This document shows, one piece after another, positions 32,865 through 41,044 of a stretch of DNA of 64,000 nt. Position 1 is the stretch's first letter. Each line of letters opens with the position of its first letter. This stretch comes from Bradyrhizobium ottawaense (lineage in GTDB: Bacteria > Pseudomonadota > Alphaproteobacteria > Rhizobiales > Xanthobacteraceae): positions 3,173,001-3,237,000 of the forward strand of contig NZ_LT629693.1 of assembly GCF_900099825.1 (NCBI RefSeq). The letters run 5' to 3'. The notes under the pieces are model-generated. The model did not search any database. It was not told the DNA's origin and saw only the letters and a program-made list of their open reading frames with translations. Position numbers and translations under genes: made by a program.

Positions 32865-33076
32865 GCATCATGTCCGGCTACCATCCGCGCCCATGGCGAC
32901 CGCGCAGGCTGAGCGACACTGCGGCAGCTGATCGGTCGAAGTATCTTAATGCCAGGATAAATGCCGCGATTGGCTTATGCCCCGCGCCGAAACATCCGCT
33001 GGATTTTGACGACAAGAAAACCCAGAGCGCGTCCTGGGGCAAGCGCGTTGTTCTGGGACCGAGAAGGAAATATTGA
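32861..33076 (+). CDS. Small basic protein, element 2
   Basis: 71 residues from the GTG at 32861, or 68 from the ATG at 32870 (MSGYHPRPWRPRRLSDTAAA...KRVVLGPRRKY). Not recognised; rich in Arg and Pro. The GTGA overlap with the preceding stop and the close following gene support it. Confidence 0.5.
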   Translation: MSIMSGYHPRPWRPRRLSDTAAADRSKYLNARINAAIGLCPAPKHPLDFDDKKTQSASWGKRVVLGPRRKY

Positions 33077-33078
33077 TC

Positions 33079-34017
33079 ATGCCGCTCACAAAGTACAAGC
33101 AGCCGGGCAAATTCGGCGAAGTGCTCGACAACATCCACACCTATGGCTCACTCGGAAAAGCCTCAAGAGCTAGCGCGGTTGACCCGTGGACGCTCGCACG
33201 CTGGCGCAGAATGTCAGAGGCCGGCGATCAGGATTTTCAGGATGTCGAATATCGGGGCGTGATCCAGCCGTTTCACCTTCACGTGGAAGACGCGATAGAG
33301 AACAGCGTCGATGAGATCGAAAGCAACTTCCGAGCTACCGCGCGCGACGGATACTGGAGGCCGGTGATCTGGCACGGGGACTACTGTTTTGAACCTGATG
33401 AGGCCGCGGAAGCCATGAGCGAGACAGAATTTCAAGACGCCGTTGAGCTAGGCCTCGCATGGCCGGACAAAAAGCGGCGCGTTAAAAACGAGGAAACCGG
33501 CCGGTGGGAGCGCGTTAAGATAACCGAGTGGATAGCGCCGAGCGTTGACGCGCAGGTGAAGGTGTTATCGTCATGGTCTGACCGTTACGCCGACAAACGT
33601 TCGCTCAAGCTCGATATGAATGTGAACCAGACCCTTGGCGTGACCGTGATCGGCAGTAGGCCAAGCGTTGCTCCTCCGCTGCCCGCACTTGAAACAATCC
33701 CGCCCGAGATTGCCAAGCCCAACGAAACGACAAGCGAAGCCATATATTCGGAGATCACTAACGAACGTTCGCTCGACGAAACGAGAACGGACCTCGCCGA
33801 GCAGGCGCTGGTGGAGCAGCCGGTAGGAACTGAAAACCTCCTCGACATGGAGCAGCGTGATATTTTGCAGCGTATGCGCTCGCACAATCCGCTTGCGCGT
33901 GAACTGGCGCAGAAGGCGGAGGACAATCTAAAGCGGCGCATCGCAGCTGGAGACCCCGATGTTGATCCTCGCCGGACGGGAAGAGGACCGACGCCCACCG
34001 GTTTCAAGGTGGTCTGA
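33079..34017 (+). CDS. HTH protein resembling phage small terminase subunit, element 2
   Basis: 312 residues. The N-terminal HTH is KFGEVLDNIHTYGSLGKASRASAVDPWTLARWR. The central part, PSVDAQVKVLSSWSDRYADK, RSLKLDMNVNQTLGVTVIG, follows the helical-core-to-strand pattern of small terminases. A disordered acidic region follows, then LLDMEQRDILQRMRSHNPLARELAQKAEDNLKRRIAAGDPD. It is the positional and sequence counterpart of 15729-16613. Conservation of this gene is one of the main arguments for satellite-type elements. The stop overlaps the next ATG. Confidence 0.5.
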   Translation: MPLTKYKQPGKFGEVLDNIHTYGSLGKASRASAVDPWTLARWRRMSEAGDQDFQDVEYRGVIQPFHLHVEDAIENSVDEIESNFRATARDGYWRPVIWHGDYCFEPDEAAEAMSETEFQDAVELGLAWPDKKRRVKNEETGRWERVKITEWIAPSVDAQVKVLSSWSDRYADKRSLKLDMNVNQTLGVTVIGSRPSVAPPLPALETIPPEIAKPNETTSEAIYSEITNERSLDETRTDLAEQALVEQPVGTENLLDMEQRDILQRMRSHNPLARELAQKAEDNLKRRIAAGDPDVDPRRTGRGPTPTGFKVV

Positions 34018-34214
34018 TGCCTAAATTTGACTTCAAGCGCCGACGGCGCGGCAACGAACCTCAGAGCCTGGGGCTCGTGGTCGGCCTGCGAGCTTTGACA
34101 CCTACACAGAATGGCGGAGTTGATGAGCTTGCAGTGTGGGAACAGGCGTACAGGCGCAAGGGGAGACCGGCAGTCGTCTTCGAAGAGGATGAAGATAACG
34201 TGCCATCATCATAA
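34017..34214 (+). CDS. Element backbone protein L (GLVV motif, short form)
   Basis: 65 residues: a basic start (MPKFDFKRRRRGNEPQSLGL), then VVGLRALTPTQNGGVDELAV, WEQAYRRKGRPAVVFEEDED. It aligns with the centre of the 131-residue protein at 16613 in element 1 and occupies the same position after the small-terminase-like gene. The start overlaps the previous stop (TGATG). Function unknown. Confidence 0.55.
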   Translation: MPKFDFKRRRRGNEPQSLGLVVGLRALTPTQNGGVDELAVWEQAYRRKGRPAVVFEEDEDNVPSS

Positions 34215-34311
34215 AGCGGGACGCCCGACCGGATCAGGGTCGAGCGTTTCAGACGCAGGCAGGCAGAGAACCAATGTCGTACAAATTCCAACACCACTGT
34301 CAATCCCAGGC

Positions 34312-34342
34312 TCGGCCCCCCGGCCAATCCCCGGAGGGCCGA
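34312..34342 (+). promoter_or_regulatory. Hairpin hiding the ribosome site of 34345
   Basis: TCGGCCC (34312-34318) pairs with GGGCCGA (34336-34342) around an inner GC-rich loop that can pair further. The ribosome site GGAGGG lies in the 3' arm, and the ATG begins three bases after the stem. Confidence 0.55.
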
Positions 34343-34344
34343 CC

Positions 34345-34902
34345 ATGGCGAATTTAGATGAATTGCGGAAGCTCGACGCCGACACGCTCGGGGACATGCT
34401 CGACAACGCCGAGCGAGACTTTTTCGCCGCCGACGAGGCCGGACTGACGATGGTCGAAGGAATGGCTGGCATATGCAAGCGTCATAGGGAGATCGGCATT
34501 GCGTACTTCGGGGTGATACGGAAGCCACTACTTGCCCGCGTGAGAATGTTGGAGCGGGTCATATCGTCTAAGGTGATCACGCCGCACCAGTGGAGCGCCG
34601 CCGATGACGCGCACTGTGAAGCAGTTGCTCGACTGCAACTCATGTATGCCGCAGGCCGTGAGTTCTACACTACACGCGAGCACTGCGACGCGGAGGCACG
34701 CGAGGAGTACACCGAAGCCATAACGGAGATTTACTGGCAGAGATTTTGCGAGCTACGCGACACCGAGAAGCTCATCGACAGCGCGCGCAGAGAGGGCCAA
34801 TCTATCAGGCGAAGCCTCAGGTCGCCCACAGGATACGTGAAAACGGGCAAGCATGTTCGCGGCGCTGATGGCGTCAAGATCCCGGTAGTGAGGAAGCAAT
34901 GA
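34345..34902 (+). CDS. Hypothetical helical protein, element 2
   Basis: 185 residues, not recognised. All-helical and charged: MANLDELRKLDADTLGDMLDNAERDFFAADEAG, then RVRMLERVISSKVITPHQWS and EEYTEAITEIYWQRFCELRDTEKLID. The C-terminus is Gly/Lys/Arg-rich. It precedes the helicase gene with an ATGA-type overlap (34899), so it may be a replication accessory factor; that is inference from position only. Confidence 0.55.
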   Translation: MANLDELRKLDADTLGDMLDNAERDFFAADEAGLTMVEGMAGICKRHREIGIAYFGVIRKPLLARVRMLERVISSKVITPHQWSAADDAHCEAVARLQLMYAAGREFYTTREHCDAEAREEYTEAITEIYWQRFCELRDTEKLIDSARREGQSIRRSLRSPTGYVKTGKHVRGADGVKIPVVRKQ

Positions 34903-36458
34903 TGACACCGAACCCGTCTTCAGCCGACCCCGTAGTGCTGTCAGCGGCAACGCCGCAGCTCAGCGCGTCTAAGTTCAAGGCCACTGAGTTTCCAACGCTC
35001 ATCTGCTATCAGAATGAGTGGATGTCTTGGGATGGTGCGGCTTATCAGGGGCTCGAAGCCGAGACTGTTGAGGCTCACCTGAGCGCGTTTATGGGTAACG
35101 CAAAGACGGCGACATATGAAGAAGTCACAGACCCGGAAACCGGCGACGACAGGCGCGCCGTCAAGCTGACGCCGTTCAATCCGAAGTCGCGCGATATCAA
35201 CGATGTGTACAAGATGCTCAAGCATCTGTGTCACGTGCCGATCGGTACGATGGACCCGCCGTCGTGGCTTAAAGGCACACCAACGCAATATGCGAAGCTC
35301 CTCCCGAAAAACCTAATAAGTTTCCAAAACGGATTGCTCGATATCGAGACGCGCGTATTGCATCCAGCGACGCCGTTCTTTTTCACCCGAACCGCATTGC
35401 AGATGAACTATGACCCAAACGCGCCGGAGCCGACCCTATGGCTTGAGTTCATGCGGCAGGTAACGAAGGACCGACAGCCGCTCATTGAACTTACTCAGGA
35501 AATGCTGGGGTATCTCATCTCGACCGATACCAGCATGCACAAAATATTTTTCCTTTGGGGTCGTCCACGCTCGGGAAAAGGAACCATTTTGCGCATCACG
35601 ACCGCGCTCGTCGGCGAGAAGAACATGCGCTATCCGAGCATCGAGACGCTGGCGGGTCGGTTTGGTATGCACAACCTCATCGGCGGCTCGGTCGCACAGA
35701 TCACTGATGCAAATACGATGGACAACCGAGACCTCGGCAAGTGCGGTTCGCGGATGAACGGTATCAGCGGCGAGGATGGGCAAACGGTCGAGCGCAAAGG
35801 CATTGGCGATTGGAACGGCAAAATTTCGGTACGTTTCCAGATTGCAGGCAACACGCTGCCGAACTTCGGAACCAATACGGTTGCGATGGCGACGCGGCTC
35901 TTGATCATTCCATTCGACGAGACCTTTGAGGGCCGGGAAGATCGCGCGCTAACGGACAAGCTCATCGCCGAGCTTCCCGGTATTTTGAATTGGGCGTTGG
36001 TCGGGCTCGACCGCTTGCGACTGATGGGCGACTTCGTCGAGCCGAACGACAGCAAGGTCGCTAAGAAGCGGCTCGTGCATCTGTCCGACCCGATACATGG
36101 CTTCGTCGAGGACTATTGCGTCTTGAAGGGTGGCGCAGGCGTCGATAGGGATGTGCTCTATGGTGCCTATGTTCGGTTCTGCGAAGGCAATCATGTGAAG
36201 GCTAAGGGCCTCGGAGAGTTCACCGAAGGTCTGCAAGCCATCCATTCGAGTGTGCTCACGGGCCGTCGCCGCAAAGGCAACGAGGCACAAGTTCACTGCT
36301 ATCGCAACATCACCTTAAATGACGAAATCGCCGAGAAGGTCTATCAGGTCGACCGGGACGAAAGCGACGACCTCGGGGTCGGCGTGCTGATCACAATCAA
36401 GCGCGACGTTTCGGGCTGGCCGGTGCCGCGAGCGACCGGTGGTGACTTCGCACCCTAA
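34899..36458 (+). CDS. P4/D5-type replicative helicase, element 2
   Basis: 519 residues. It matches the C-terminal helicase half of P4-type primases: an N-terminal D5-like domain (LLPKNLISFQNGLLDIETRV, PTLWLEFMRQVTKDRQPLIELTQEMLGYLI), Walker A FLWGRPRSGKGTILRI near residue 220, and further SF3 landmarks SVAQITDAN and VRFQIAGNTLPNFGTNTVAMATRLLIIPF. A C-terminal winged-helix-like region follows (HGFVEDYCVLKG...). Unlike the element 1 protein it has no primase domain, so the host primase or another factor must supply primers. An origin-like block follows. Confidence 0.83.
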   Translation: MMTPNPSSADPVVLSAATPQLSASKFKATEFPTLICYQNEWMSWDGAAYQGLEAETVEAHLSAFMGNAKTATYEEVTDPETGDDRRAVKLTPFNPKSRDINDVYKMLKHLCHVPIGTMDPPSWLKGTPTQYAKLLPKNLISFQNGLLDIETRVLHPATPFFFTRTALQMNYDPNAPEPTLWLEFMRQVTKDRQPLIELTQEMLGYLISTDTSMHKIFFLWGRPRSGKGTILRITTALVGEKNMRYPSIETLAGRFGMHNLIGGSVAQITDANTMDNRDLGKCGSRMNGISGEDGQTVERKGIGDWNGKISVRFQIAGNTLPNFGTNTVAMATRLLIIPFDETFEGREDRALTDKLIAELPGILNWALVGLDRLRLMGDFVEPNDSKVAKKRLVHLSDPIHGFVEDYCVLKGGAGVDRDVLYGAYVRFCEGNHVKAKGLGEFTEGLQAIHSSVLTGRRRKGNEAQVHCYRNITLNDEIAEKVYQVDRDESDDLGVGVLITIKRDVSGWPVPRATGGDFAP

Positions 36459-36535
36459 CCCTTGGCCATTTGACGACCGCTCGGCTTGTCATCGGATTGC
36501 GGGGAGATGGCTTGCGTGAGGATTGAGGTTTTTGG

Positions 36536-37110
36536 GGTGTGCAGACTGTGCAGCCTTCTCCATTACCCAGCTAAACTATTTGAGATGAATATCTACAAAG
36601 AACTCCGCTTTAGCCTGCACAGACTGCACACCTCTGACAATGGCTTGCGGGGGAGCGGCACGCGCGGACTAGGGACACCGCGATAAACGTCGATAGCGTA
36701 GCCTGGGGGGACCGAAATTAACCTTAACGTCTACAATTCGACCGACTAATCTTAACCAGCGTTAAAGACTTGACAGGGGGTCGCGTTAATGTGGAATTAA
36801 CCACTAAGTCATTGATCGCACTGCGAGATATTCCATATCACCCCATACGCGAATGATGCTGCACCGCGTTTCACGTTACGTCCCATGGTTGGCACGATAC
36901 TTGTCCCGCGCCAGGCCAGAAATCGAGCAATATAGCTAACGACGCGGTCCCTCGGGTCCTAGGATCGTTAACCAAGAGTTACCGGGTAGTCATGGTTAAC
37001 GGGGGGTAAACGCCATTTGGCTATGTCCCCTTGGACGTTCACTCACTTTGAAAAACGATGGCGGATTTCAAAAAATAAAAATCTAAATGCTGCAAATTGT
37101 TTTCGACCTA
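36536..37110. other. Putative replication origin of element 2
   Basis: The gene-free stretch 36459-37151 holds an 18-bp inverted repeat (36536-36553 and 36615-36632, one central mismatch, 61 bases between arms; GGTGTGCAG...CTGTGCAG), then several TTAAC motifs including GTTAAC at 36967 and CATGGTTAACG at 36991. After that comes an AT-rich tail ending TGTTTTCGACC. Element 1 has the same order of parts after its replication gene, including CATGGTTAACG and a similar tail. Confidence 0.55.
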
Positions 37111-37151
37111 CCTCGTCCAGGTCGCTGCGTCGCATTCGTTTCCTAGCGCAT

Positions 37152-37934
37152 CTAAGCTGGCTTCCGCAAAAGCCCGACCAATCTTCGAAATTCTAGGTCG
37201 TTTTCTGCCCCCTTCCATTTGTTCACGAAGCGGCAGACCACCTGAAGATTGTCGATAGTGTAATGTGCTTCGCTGTCTATTCTATCAAGCGAGCACAAAA
37301 GCGCGACGTCGTCGCACTTTCCATCGAGCTGAAGCGGGATACCCGTGATCGCGCATCGGCCGCTTTGCATATCCAACAGATTCCGAATGTGATCCGACAA
37401 TTCGCTTGGCGTCAAAGGCAGTAGCTTATTTTTGATCCTTCGAACAACCGCTTGACCGTTTGCGTTCGCCGCAGTTCGTACAGCCGTCTTGGCCATTCTG
37501 ATTGTTGTATTCTGCATCGCGACATCTTCGGGTGCACTGGCCGCAATATTTGCAACGTCAGCGATCTTCGCAAACTCCGCCTCGGAGATCGATCGGACAC
37601 CTCGCTGGAAATATCCCTTCCGCTGTCCTCCGATCTCAAGATAGCCCGACCGTCCTTGCTTAAATGGCACGGGGCTATCGAAGGGCCGGTAGTTTAAGAC
37701 CTCGCACCTTAGCCTGTCAGGGGTGTCTCCAGTAACCGACCCTACGATCCCCATGCCAAAATACACTTGAAGTTGTCGGCCACCCGCCCTCTTCCGACCC
37801 CGATAGTAGACAAACGCCAAGCCAGGCAAGATTATGCGACGATACATCTTGGGAAATTGGTAGGACACACCGGTATCGTCGTCGTATGAGATGCCCGACT
37901 CTGTCGCTTCATTCTCAGAAAAGACAAGCGGCAT
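37152..37934 (-). CDS. HNH endonuclease of a restriction cluster
   Basis: 260 residues. The N-terminal 120 residues form a possible DNA-recognition domain (YRRIILPGLAFVYYRGRKRA, LQVYFGMGIVGSV). The C-terminus is an HNH-type nuclease: RCAITGIPLQLDGK, then LCSLDRIDSEAHYTIDNLQVVCRFVNKWKG, with the S-x-DRID and N-x-Q elements. It begins one base after the vsr stop, so it belongs to the dcm-vsr operon. It probably cuts unmethylated target sites as the restriction partner of the methyltransferase. Confidence 0.7.
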   Translation of the reverse strand: MPLVFSENEATESGISYDDDTGVSYQFPKMYRRIILPGLAFVYYRGRKRAGGRQLQVYFGMGIVGSVTGDTPDRLRCEVLNYRPFDSPVPFKQGRSGYLEIGGQRKGYFQRGVRSISEAEFAKIADVANIAASAPEDVAMQNTTIRMAKTAVRTAANANGQAVVRRIKNKLLPLTPSELSDHIRNLLDMQSGRCAITGIPLQLDGKCDDVALLCSLDRIDSEAHYTIDNLQVVCRFVNKWKGAENDLEFRRLVGLLRKPA

Positions 37935-37935
37935 G

Positions 37936-38379
37936 CTATCTCACAGATTTAACTGTTTTACGCTGGTCACATGCAGAAAGAAATTTCTGAACACGTTTTT
38001 CAACAAGGGTAGGCTTTTTCAATTGGCATTCCCAGACTGTCAGCACACGCCAGCCTTGTTTCTTAAGCGCCAGCCTCACGGCAATATCGCGCGAAACATT
38101 CCTCTCAAACTTCGCTTTCCAAAACTCTATGCGCGTCTTCGGCATCGATGCTTTGCGGCAATTTGAGTGCCTATGCCAAAAACATCCGTGAACTAAAATT
38201 ACAGACCGAAGCCTGGGAAACACCAAATCGGGTGTTCCCGGCAACTCCTTTTTGTGAAGACGAAATCGATAGCCCAATCGATGCGATATCGCACGAACGG
38301 CACGCTCCGGCCCGGTGTGCTGCGACCGTACCTTGGCCATCAAGGCCGAACGGCGATCTGGCGTCAACCTATCCGTCAT
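37936..38379 (-). CDS. vsr: Very short patch repair endonuclease (Vsr)
   Basis: 147 residues. Vsr motifs are present: SxxM-type start (RRSALMAKVRSQHTGPE), LHKKELPGTPDLVFPRLRSV with the catalytic Asp, and ILVHGCFWHRHSNC with the metal- and base-contacting His residues. Vsr nicks T:G mismatches that arise by deamination of 5-methylcytosine, and it is usually linked to C5-methyltransferases, as here. The neighbour upstream is such a methyltransferase, 27 bases away. Confidence 0.88.
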   Translation of the reverse strand: MTDRLTPDRRSALMAKVRSQHTGPERAVRAISHRLGYRFRLHKKELPGTPDLVFPRLRSVILVHGCFWHRHSNCRKASMPKTRIEFWKAKFERNVSRDIAVRLALKKQGWRVLTVWECQLKKPTLVEKRVQKFLSACDQRKTVKSVR

Positions 38380-38406
38380 AGATCTTCGACCGCATTATGC
38401 GCGTGT

Positions 38407-39480
38407 TCAGGCCTTAAGACCATTATAGATCACTGCCAGGATTTCGCGCGCGATGATCGGACTAACACTATTACCGATCATTCGAAAACTGTGCCACGTG
38501 GTTGGATGAAAAAGGAAGCGATCGGGAAAGCCTTGCAGGCGGGCGGCTTCGCGTACGGTGATCACTCGATCTTTCGTTGGATGAAGCGGCCTAACCGCTT
38601 GATATGAGCCACGGTCAGAACCGGTCCCGGCCCTTATTGTTGGGCACTGGCCTGTCCAAGATAGGCGAACGTGCTTCCCGACTTCGTCCTTGCCCCCTTG
38701 GGGGACTGTAGCAAAGCGACCGACAATTTCCTTTTTGTGCGGTGTCTTCCGGTGCCCGGTCACCAGTTTTGTTTTGCCCCTGAGGCTTTGTGCGTAAGTG
38801 GAGCGGCTGCTATCTTTCTCCGAAGACCATAGATCAAATCCGCTCGAATCAAGGCCGCGTGGCTTTAGCTTCCCAAGGTCAGCTATGGCATCTCTAACAG
38901 TCACGGGACTCTTCCCGCCCTCGAACATTGAGGGATCAAATGCACGCATTTCGTTCGTGTCGTAACCAAAGACAAATATTCTGGGTCGACTCGTTGCCGC
39001 TCCAAAACTCGCGCTGTTGAGCAGCATTGGGCCAATCACACGGTATCGTTTGGGCAAAAGCTGCAGTCCATCATCGAGAACTTTGCGGTTGCGCTCGTAG
39101 GCCAGCCCCCGAACATTCTCCATGAGAAAAAATTTTGGGCTCACCTCTCGAACGATTCGAAAGAAATCGAGGAGCAAGCCTCGCCGCGGATCATCTTCAT
39201 CCTGTCTCCCAATGGAGCTGAAGCCTTGGCATGGCGGTCCGCCGATTACGCCATCTACCTTCGAGCCAATAGCCTGTTTAATCGCGCGCGCGCTTTCTCG
39301 GCCAATATCCGCGATTCTCAGGTTCGACGACGGAAAATTATGGGCGAACGAAGACGTGAGGTGCAGGTCTTGGTCGATCGAAAGCGCCGAACGAAATCCG
39401 GCCTGCTCGGCGCCGAGAGATAGCCCCCCGCACCCGCAAAATAGATCGAGAACCTGCGGGCGATCTGGGCGGTGAGGCAT
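38407..39480 (-). CDS. DNA (cytosine-5) methyltransferase
   Basis: 357 residues with all main motifs in order: I LDLFCGCGGLSLGAEQAGF, IV GGPPCQGFSSIG with the catalytic Cys, VI FLMENVRGL, VIII ATSRPRIFVFGYD, and IX/X TVREAARLQGFPDRF...FRMIGNSVSPIIAREI. A target-recognition region lies between VIII and IX. It methylates cytosine in a site that cannot be read. It heads an operon with vsr and an HNH nuclease and is divergent from a GHKL ATPase gene with 154 bases between, which probably hold both promoters. Confidence 0.92.
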   Translation of the reverse strand: MPHRPDRPQVLDLFCGCGGLSLGAEQAGFRSALSIDQDLHLTSSFAHNFPSSNLRIADIGRESARAIKQAIGSKVDGVIGGPPCQGFSSIGRQDEDDPRRGLLLDFFRIVREVSPKFFLMENVRGLAYERNRKVLDDGLQLLPKRYRVIGPMLLNSASFGAATSRPRIFVFGYDTNEMRAFDPSMFEGGKSPVTVRDAIADLGKLKPRGLDSSGFDLWSSEKDSSRSTYAQSLRGKTKLVTGHRKTPHKKEIVGRFATVPQGGKDEVGKHVRLSWTGQCPTIRAGTGSDRGSYQAVRPLHPTKDRVITVREAARLQGFPDRFLFHPTTWHSFRMIGNSVSPIIAREILAVIYNGLKA

Positions 39481-39634
39481 GTCTATCGCAACTTTTCAAC
39501 CGAGGAATCGGCGTATCGCTTAGCATACTAGAAGAGCTTTTGTCGATCGTTAACGGTCTATAGCCTAAATCACTAGTTGAATTCCCTGAGTTTCTCGCCA
39601 TTCTGAGGGCATTAGGGCTAGGGAGGAATACGGA

Positions 39635-41044
39635 GTGGCCAAGACACCCCAACTGGGCGAGGCAAAAAACCCGCTCAGAATGAAAATCAATAAACGCTTC
39701 TTCGTCGATATGCTCACACGCGACATAGAGCTCGAAGACGCCGTGCTCGACTTGCTCGACAACTGTTTGGATGGCATCGTGCGATCCACGCCCAAATCAC
39801 TCTCAGGCAAGAAGCCATACAGAAGCTATTGGAGCAAGATTACGCTCAACGAAGATACTTTCGAAATTGTCGATAACTGCGGCGGCATTCCCAAAAACTT
39901 GATTGAAAGGGCGTTTGGGATCGGTCGAGATATCGATCCAAACGAGCACTACAAGACTATCGGCATTTACGGCATCGGAATGAAGAGAGCCATTTTTAAG
40001 ATGGCCCTCGAAGCGTCAGTTCAGTCGCATTGCGACTTCGGTTTCGAAGTTCAAATAAGCGAGCAATGGCTCAAGGACGAAGATGAGTGGAGATTGGACT
40101 ATCACCGCCGGAAGGTGCCCTTTCAAAAGGGCACTCGCATTGCGGTCACAAAGTTGAGAAGGGACATCGCCAAAATATTCAAGACCGCCTCATTCGAAGC
40201 TCGCTTGCATGAATTCATTGCGCGCCATTATGCGATAATCATAAACAAGGGCTTTCGCGTCGAACTGAATGGGAAGGTCATCCTTGCCGCCCCTGTTTCG
40301 ATCCTATCTACCAAATTCGACGATATCTCCGACGATAGTCCATCGCTTGCACCATACATGGCGAAGTACGAGGCGGATGGGGTGAAGGCAAGCCTTTGGG
40401 TAGGCATGTATCGCAGTCCGTCCGAATCCGAAGGTGACGAGGAAAGCGAGACGGAGCAACGTCAGAGCAGCGACAATTCGGGTTGGACGATCATATGCAA
40501 CGACAGAGCAATAGTTTCGAACGACACGACAATTTTGACGGGATGGGGTGAAGCGGGAGTTCCTCGCTTCCACCCGCAGTTCATTGGAATCCGCGGCATA
40601 TTAGCGATGGAATCGGACTATCCATTGAAGCTACCGCTTACGACAACAAAACGTGGCTTAGATGCTTCGTCTGAATTGTATTTAAACCTAAAGCAATTCA
40701 TGCGAGAGGGGACAAAATTCTATACAAGTTTCACAAACCATTGGAAAGCTGACCGCGTAAAAGCAAAGAAGCTATTTGCGGAGGCTGAGTTACTCGAGAT
40801 GCCGGAGCTTCGAGCTCTCATGTCTAAGAGCGAGCTCTCCGCAGTAAAAAGGCTGGATGGTGCTTTTAAATATGAGCCCCACCTACCCACACCCGCACCT
40901 TCGGAAATGAAAAGAATTTCGTTCACTCGGCACAAGGATGATATTTCGAAAGTGGCGTCGAAGATGCTTGGCGACCCAAAGGCTAAGCCCACCGATGTGG
41001 GGGCCGCCTGCTTTGACGAAATGCTGAAGAAGGTGTCGCGCTGA
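39635..41044 (+). CDS. GHKL-type ATPase (MORC/MutL-like) of the restriction cluster
   Basis: 469 residues. The Bergerat ATP-binding fold is clear in the N-terminus: N box LEDAVLDLLDNCLDG (residues about 27-41), G1 FEIVDNCGGIPKN, and G2 IGIYGIGMKRAIFKMA. A transducer-like domain follows (RIAVTKLRRDI...). No nuclease motif is visible. Published comparative work links MutL/MORC-like ATPases with Vsr- and C5-methylase-containing restriction systems, which matches this context. GTG start behind AGGGAGGA. The stop overlaps the next ATG (TGATG). Confidence 0.8.
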   Translation: MAKTPQLGEAKNPLRMKINKRFFVDMLTRDIELEDAVLDLLDNCLDGIVRSTPKSLSGKKPYRSYWSKITLNEDTFEIVDNCGGIPKNLIERAFGIGRDIDPNEHYKTIGIYGIGMKRAIFKMALEASVQSHCDFGFEVQISEQWLKDEDEWRLDYHRRKVPFQKGTRIAVTKLRRDIAKIFKTASFEARLHEFIARHYAIIINKGFRVELNGKVILAAPVSILSTKFDDISDDSPSLAPYMAKYEADGVKASLWVGMYRSPSESEGDEESETEQRQSSDNSGWTIICNDRAIVSNDTTILTGWGEAGVPRFHPQFIGIRGILAMESDYPLKLPLTTTKRGLDASSELYLNLKQFMREGTKFYTSFTNHWKADRVKAKKLFAEAELLEMPELRALMSKSELSAVKRLDGAFKYEPHLPTPAPSEMKRISFTRHKDDISKVASKMLGDPKAKPTDVGAACFDEMLKKVSR

